Shown: in pieces, positions 60,339 to 64,000 of the stretch
Layout: each line of letters starts with the position of its first letter
Position numbering within the stretch: position 1 is the stretch's first letter
Source of the DNA: Serratia marcescens
GTDB lineage: Bacteria; Pseudomonadota; Gammaproteobacteria; Enterobacterales; Enterobacteriaceae
Reading direction: 5' to 3'
NCBI RefSeq assembly: GCF_006715005.1
Contig: NZ_VFMJ01000001.1
Location: 5,394,001 to 5,458,000 of the forward strand
Length of the DNA stretch: 64,000 bases
Position numbers and translations under genes: made by a program
Notes under the pieces: model-generated
What the model was told of the DNA's origin: nothing
Database searches by the model: none
The model's input: only the letters and a program-made list of their open reading frames with translations

Positions 60339-61804
60339 TGGCACGAAATAAACCCACCTCAAAGCGGACGGCACAAGCCACCGCTGACGGGTACGAGAAC
60401 TTTGTCGCCCGCGTTGGGATGCAGACCCCTAACCAGCATTCAGCATCGACTTACCGGGCAAACTTCACCAGTCGCAACCGCATGATGGTTGAGTGGTCAT
60501 ATCGCTCATCCTGGGTGATTGGTGAAGCCGTAGACGCCATCCCTGACGATATGACCCGCAAAGGTATTCGCATCACGTCAGAGATTGACGCGAAAGACCG
60601 TGGCGTTATTGAGTCGCAGCTGGACAATATGCAGATCTGGGATGCACTGAATGACGTGCTGAAATGGTCAAGGCTTTATGGCGGTGCGGTTGGCTTCATC
60701 ATGATCGAGGGGCAAGCGCCATTTACGCCGTTGCGCCTGGAAACGATTGGCGAAGGAAAGTTTAAGGGCATCCTCCCGCTTGACCGCTGGATGATTAACC
60801 CGGTGCTCACCCGCCGCATTAAAGAGATGGGGCCAGACCTCGGCAAGCCCGAATTCTACGACGTTGTGACGACCGCTACGGGCATTCCCGCCTGGAGGAT
60901 ACATCACAGTCGCCTGATCCGGTTCGACGGCGTTACGCTACCATTCCAGCAGAAAATGACCGAGAACGAATGGGGGATGTCAGTTGTAGAGCGCATCTGG
61001 GACAGGCTGACCGCATTCGACAGCGCTACCGTAGGCGCTGCGCAGCTGGTTTACAAAGCACACCTGCGCACCTACAGCGTGGAGAAGCTTCGCGAACTGA
61101 TCGCGCTTGGCGGCCCTGCGTTTGAGGCACTTCTGAAAAATATCGACCTTATCCGCCAGTTCCAGAGCAATGAGGGCATGACCCTCATGGATACCAAGGA
61201 TAAGTTTGAAACGCACCAGTACAGCTTCAGCGGGCTGGATGACGTCATTTCACAGTTTGCAGAGCAGATCAGTGGCGCCGTCGGCATTCCGCTGGTGCGC
61301 CTATTCGGTCAGTCACCGAAAGGTTTCTCAACGGGTGATGCTGACCTTGCCAACTACTACGACCGCGTCAGCTCGCTGCAAGAGCGCCGCCTGCGTCTTC
61401 CGCTTCGGAAGGTGCTCGACATCATGCACCGCTCTGAGCTGGGCAAGGAGCTGCCGGAGGACTTCACCTTTGAGTTTAACCCGCTGTGGCAGATGTCCGA
61501 CGTTGACCGCTCAACAGTGGCGGTAAACACCGTGACGGCCATCAGCACTGCGCTGAATGACGGGCTGATGTCGCCAAAGGCTGCGATGACGGATTTGCGC
61601 GAAAACTCGGACGTAACGGGTATTGGTGCATCGATCACTGATGAGGACATCGATAATGCGCAGTCGCAGTATGAGGAGCCTGAACTTGAAACCGGCCCTG
61701 CGCCGGCGTTCAGAAATCCAGTATCAGAAAAGCCTACTGGGGATAGTCAGTCAGATAAATCAGATCGTAACTGGTTCCTACGATGGTTCCCAGGCAAGCG
61801 CTGA
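60338..61804 (+). CDS. Portal protein (DUF1073 type)
   Basis: 488 residues matching DUF1073 portal proteins: NRMMVEWSYRSSWVIGEAVD near the N-terminus, DAIPDDMTRKG, YGGAVGFIMIEGQ, VPLVRLFG-like IPLVRLFGQSPKGFSTGDAD and YYDRVSSLQERRLR. It forms the dodecameric DNA channel at one capsid vertex. It overlaps the MuF gene by about 150 nt at its acidic, low-complexity C-terminus. Confidence 0.88.
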   Translation: MARNKPTSKRTAQATADGYENFVARVGMQTPNQHSASTYRANFTSRNRMMVEWSYRSSWVIGEAVDAIPDDMTRKGIRITSEIDAKDRGVIESQLDNMQIWDALNDVLKWSRLYGGAVGFIMIEGQAPFTPLRLETIGEGKFKGILPLDRWMINPVLTRRIKEMGPDLGKPEFYDVVTTATGIPAWRIHHSRLIRFDGVTLPFQQKMTENEWGMSVVERIWDRLTAFDSATVGAAQLVYKAHLRTYSVEKLRELIALGGPAFEALLKNIDLIRQFQSNEGMTLMDTKDKFETHQYSFSGLDDVISQFAEQISGAVGIPLVRLFGQSPKGFSTGDADLANYYDRVSSLQERRLRLPLRKVLDIMHRSELGKELPEDFTFEFNPLWQMSDVDRSTVAVNTVTAISTALNDGLMSPKAAMTDLRENSDVTGIGASITDEDIDNAQSQYEEPELETGPAPAFRNPVSEKPTGDSQSDKSDRNWFLRWFPGKR

Positions 61805-62408
61805 CACGGTAGCCGATCACCTCATCGACTACTCTCAGGTGCTGGACGACTGGGCGGCAATGGTCGGTCAGAAAATGTTCCTGCAGGTGGAGCGCGAGGA
61901 GTGGAACCAGTGGAAATCGGTATCACAGCAGATTTCCGAGGGGCTTCGGGATGTAGTCGGCAACACGCCGATCGGCCAGGTGACACAGGATATCGTTTAC
62001 CGGCAAATCCAGTTGATGAAGTCGCTTCCCCTAGAAGCCGCCGACCGTGTTCGTGAAATTCAGCAGCGCGCCATACAGGCCACCATTCACGGCGAACGCC
62101 CAGACGCGTTGTACGAGATGATCATGCAGTCCGGTGATGTTGCCGCAGGTAGGGCAAGAATGATCGCCCGCACAGAGATAGGCCGCGCCACTGGCGCACT
62201 GACGCAGGCCCGCGCGCTGGCAGTTGGTTCTGAGGGATATTGGTGGCGCATTGAGGGCGCCGGTACGCGGCCATCGCATAAAAAAATGCGGGATAAGTTC
62301 GTGTACTGGCACAACCCGCCGACGCTGGACGGTATGACCGGCCACGCCGGTTGCCTGCCTAACTGCAAATGTCATCCCGATGTTCAAATACCGGGGCCAA
62401 GAAAGTGA
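61656..62408 (+). CDS. Minor head protein, Mu F / SPP1 gp7 type
   Basis: 250 residues. The C-terminal Mu-F-type core is RARMIARTEIGRATGALTQA, then WWRIEGAGTRPSHKKMRDKF and GHAGCLPNCKCHPDV with clustered Cys/His. A head morphogenesis protein next to the portal. ATG 61656 is chosen because GAGGA lies 8 nt upstream, which gives a long out-of-frame overlap with the portal gene. Confidence 0.85.
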   Translation: MRSRSMRSLNLKPALRRRSEIQYQKSLLGIVSQINQIVTGSYDGSQASADTVADHLIDYSQVLDDWAAMVGQKMFLQVEREEWNQWKSVSQQISEGLRDVVGNTPIGQVTQDIVYRQIQLMKSLPLEAADRVREIQQRAIQATIHGERPDALYEMIMQSGDVAAGRARMIARTEIGRATGALTQARALAVGSEGYWWRIEGAGTRPSHKKMRDKFVYWHNPPTLDGMTGHAGCLPNCKCHPDVQIPGPRK

Positions 62409-62668
62409 AAAATATGGGCTTCGGTATCGAATCACGTTGAACTGCAATAGCGGCGAATTGTTGCGAAAATGTTGTAGTGAAAAACGTGGGGTTTCAGCCG
62501 AGAAAGTTGGGAGTTTTACGTCTCTCAGCCCGCATTTGCAGCGAGTGCCGATCGCGTGGTGCGCAAAAGGTCTATTATGTTAAATACGCCGGAAATCGGC
62601 GAAATTATCCCCCTCGTTACAGGTCGCACAAGCGGCCTTTTTTATGCCCGCCATTCAGCAGGTAACCC
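62409..62668 (+). other. Intergenic region between MuF and DUF2213 genes
   Basis: 260 nt. A short Cys-containing frame (ARICSECRSRGAQKV) and a 32-codon ORF from 62577 overlapping the next start are present, but neither is convincing. The position is where some phages have a small zinc-binding Com-like gene; this could be a decayed one. Confidence 0.35.
62622..62643 (+). terminator. Terminator-like hairpin before the DUF2213 gene
   Basis: GGTCGC-acaa-GCGGCC (one G-U) followed by six T. Confidence 0.65.
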
Positions 62669-63901
62669 ATGAAATATTTCTTTGAAACCCGACTGGGTGA
62701 GACGCGCTATAGGCTGGCTGACGGCTCACTGCTGTGTAAGGACGTGCCGATCGCCCGAACAGGTACGCAAGTCTACTCAGCCAAAGACCTGCCTAATCTG
62801 AAGCCGAACGCAGCGGGAGAAATCATCGTCAGACGCTCGCCAGAGCAGGTATTCGATCCTGCTACGCTGGCCTCGTTTGAGGGGATGAGCATCACGGTGC
62901 TGCACCCGGAGGATGAAGAAGGCAACGTTCGGCTGATCAATCCGCAGAACTGGAAAGAGCTGGCGCATGGTCATATCCAGAACGTTAGGCGCGGGACGGG
63001 TGACCAATCCGATCTGATGCTGGCCGACATCATCGTCAAAGATGAGTACGCCATCCAGTTGATCGAGGAAGGTCTGCGGCAGGTGTCATGTGGCTATGAC
63101 GCAGAGTACGAACAGACAGCCCCTGGCGCAGCTGACCAGGTGGATATCACAGGAAACCATGTGGCTCTTGTTCCAAAAGGCAGAGCCGGAAATCGTTGTG
63201 CAATTGGAGACAGAGACACAATGGCAACTCAAAAGAAAAGCTGGCTACAGCGCCTTCGTTTCGCCCACAAGACAGGTGACGCGGACACGATGAACGAACT
63301 GCTGGAATCTGCTCCAGCAGCCGTGACAGTGGATGAGGGGGATTTGCCAAGCGGCGTAAACCTCAACATCAATCTTTCACCTCAGCAGCCGCTCCCGAAG
63401 AAAGATCCGGAGATGGGCGGCGAGCCTACCGGCGACGGTGAGGACGATATCAAAACCTTGCTGAAAGCGCTGCTGGCAAAACTCGAAGGGACGCCAACTG
63501 GTGACAATGGCGAAAACCCTGAAGACAAGAACAAAAAAGAGCCCACCGGCGACGGCGAGGAGGACGAAGAAGAAACCACGATTACCGGCGATTCTGCTTA
63601 CCGTGCGGAAGTCATCGTTCCTGGTATCGACCTCAGCCGCAAGGTGAAGCCAACCGCCTTTAAACGTGACGTGCTGGCCGCTGCTGATAAAGTGCTGGTT
63701 CGCCAGGTGGTAGGTGACGCTGATATCAGCAAACTGCCGAAACAGTCGGTAAATATGGCGTTTAACGCCATCTCTGAGATTGCGAAAGGTCGCAATACGC
63801 GAGAAATCACAGGTGACGCGCAGCGCCTGAATCTTGGCCCCCAAAACATCTCCGCCCTGAACAAGCAGAACGCCGAATTCTGGTCTAACCGAAAAGGATA
63901 A
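62669..63901 (+). CDS. DUF2213 domain protein (probable prohead protease/scaffold)
   Basis: 410 residues. The N-terminal DUF2213 domain (about 1-175; PNLKPNAAGEIIVRRSPEQV, LRQVSCGYDAEYEQ, GNHVALVPKGRAG) precedes an acidic scaffold-like middle with repeats of PTGDGE (about 245-310) and a C-terminal helical part. Family members next to portal and MuF genes are thought to be head maturation proteases fused to scaffold. The SCGY and NHVALV motifs hold the likely catalytic Ser and His; this is inferred. Confidence 0.83.
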   Translation: MKYFFETRLGETRYRLADGSLLCKDVPIARTGTQVYSAKDLPNLKPNAAGEIIVRRSPEQVFDPATLASFEGMSITVLHPEDEEGNVRLINPQNWKELAHGHIQNVRRGTGDQSDLMLADIIVKDEYAIQLIEEGLRQVSCGYDAEYEQTAPGAADQVDITGNHVALVPKGRAGNRCAIGDRDTMATQKKSWLQRLRFAHKTGDADTMNELLESAPAAVTVDEGDLPSGVNLNINLSPQQPLPKKDPEMGGEPTGDGEDDIKTLLKALLAKLEGTPTGDNGENPEDKNKKEPTGDGEEDEEETTITGDSAYRAEVIVPGIDLSRKVKPTAFKRDVLAAADKVLVRQVVGDADISKLPKQSVNMAFNAISEIAKGRNTREITGDAQRLNLGPQNISALNKQNAEFWSNRKG

Positions 63902-63905
63902 AACA

Positions 63906-64000
63906 ATGACTTCATACCTGTACCGGATGCCTGTGGGCATTGCCGGGGCTATCTCTCGCCCGCAGGATTTGACCGTAGAGCCGGTAATCCTCAAATCAGC
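63906..64000 (+). CDS. Structural cement-like phage protein, partial
   Basis: 31 codons to the window edge (MTSYLYRMPVGIAGAISRPQ then DLTVEPVILKS). The start matches head-decoration or cement proteins that follow DUF2213 genes in related phages. Partial at the 3' end. Confidence 0.6.
   Translation, partial: MTSYLYRMPVGIAGAISRPQDLTVEPVILKS

Noticed and set aside
62577..62671. 32-codon ORF overlapping the DUF2213 start
   Set aside because: It reads straight through a terminator-like hairpin and has only a weak ribosome binding site; likely chance.

Overview
The window reads as chromosome of an enterobacterium of the Serratia type. The core block tRNA-Phe - speC - mltC - yggX - mutY - trmB - yggL has Enterobacterales gene order, GC content is high, and core-gene codon use is GC-rich. 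The genus is an inference from protein resemblance and was not checked by search. The core block (about 35.2-41.9 kb) separates two mobile elements.

Left, 1-35.2 kb: the distal part of an integrative and conjugative element (ICE) of the SPI-7/PAPI/ICEclc type (MPF-G transfer system), integrated at tRNA-Phe. It opens with a contact-dependent inhibition locus: a 3669-residue CdiA with a TNT-like NAD-glycohydrolase tip, then its immunity gene. A truncated IS1-family end follows. Next come the last transfer-operon genes (TIGR03757, TIGR03756/TraU-like, TIGR03755, a small membrane protein, TraG-N-like) and a convergent DUF3742 gene. The middle holds a duplicated STAXI-like structured element flanking an atypical tyrosine recombinase, then accessory genes (DUF3085, ArdC, DUF1281, N-6 methylase-like and unknowns). 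The right end carries an SF1 helicase, a MobH/TraI-type protein that has lost its metal-binding motifs, and the ICE integrase beside tRNA-Phe. An inserted cargo pair (SDR oxidoreductase plus PAS-HTH regulator) sits between imperfect direct repeats.

The most unusual signal lies in the ICE accessory genes. Seven consecutive 5' leaders (21.76-27.16 kb) share one architecture despite different sequences. Each has a GC-rich stem whose apical loop can pair with the strand just 3' of the stem (an H-type pseudoknot). In most of them that same strand can instead pair with the bases directly in front of the start codon or over the ribosome binding site. This looks like a family of mutually exclusive translational switches.

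Right, 41.9-64 kb: a lambdoid-organised prophage inserted just after yggL. A leftward operon of about 18 small genes ends in a PrtN-like gene. It is divided from the rightward operon by a CI-like repressor without a peptidase domain and a Cro/YdaS-like gene. Matching operators (TACAAT-N5-ATTGTA) lie at both early promoters. Rightward genes give replication (O-like, DnaC-like, DnaB-like, with 23-bp-spaced iterons inside the O-like gene), a Q-type antiterminator with a candidate late promoter and terminator, an Ogr/Delta-like zinc finger, a holin/SAR-endolysin/Rz/Rz1 lysis cassette, and terminase, portal, MuF, DUF2213 and a partial cement-like gene at the window edge. No integrase is visible at the left prophage end.
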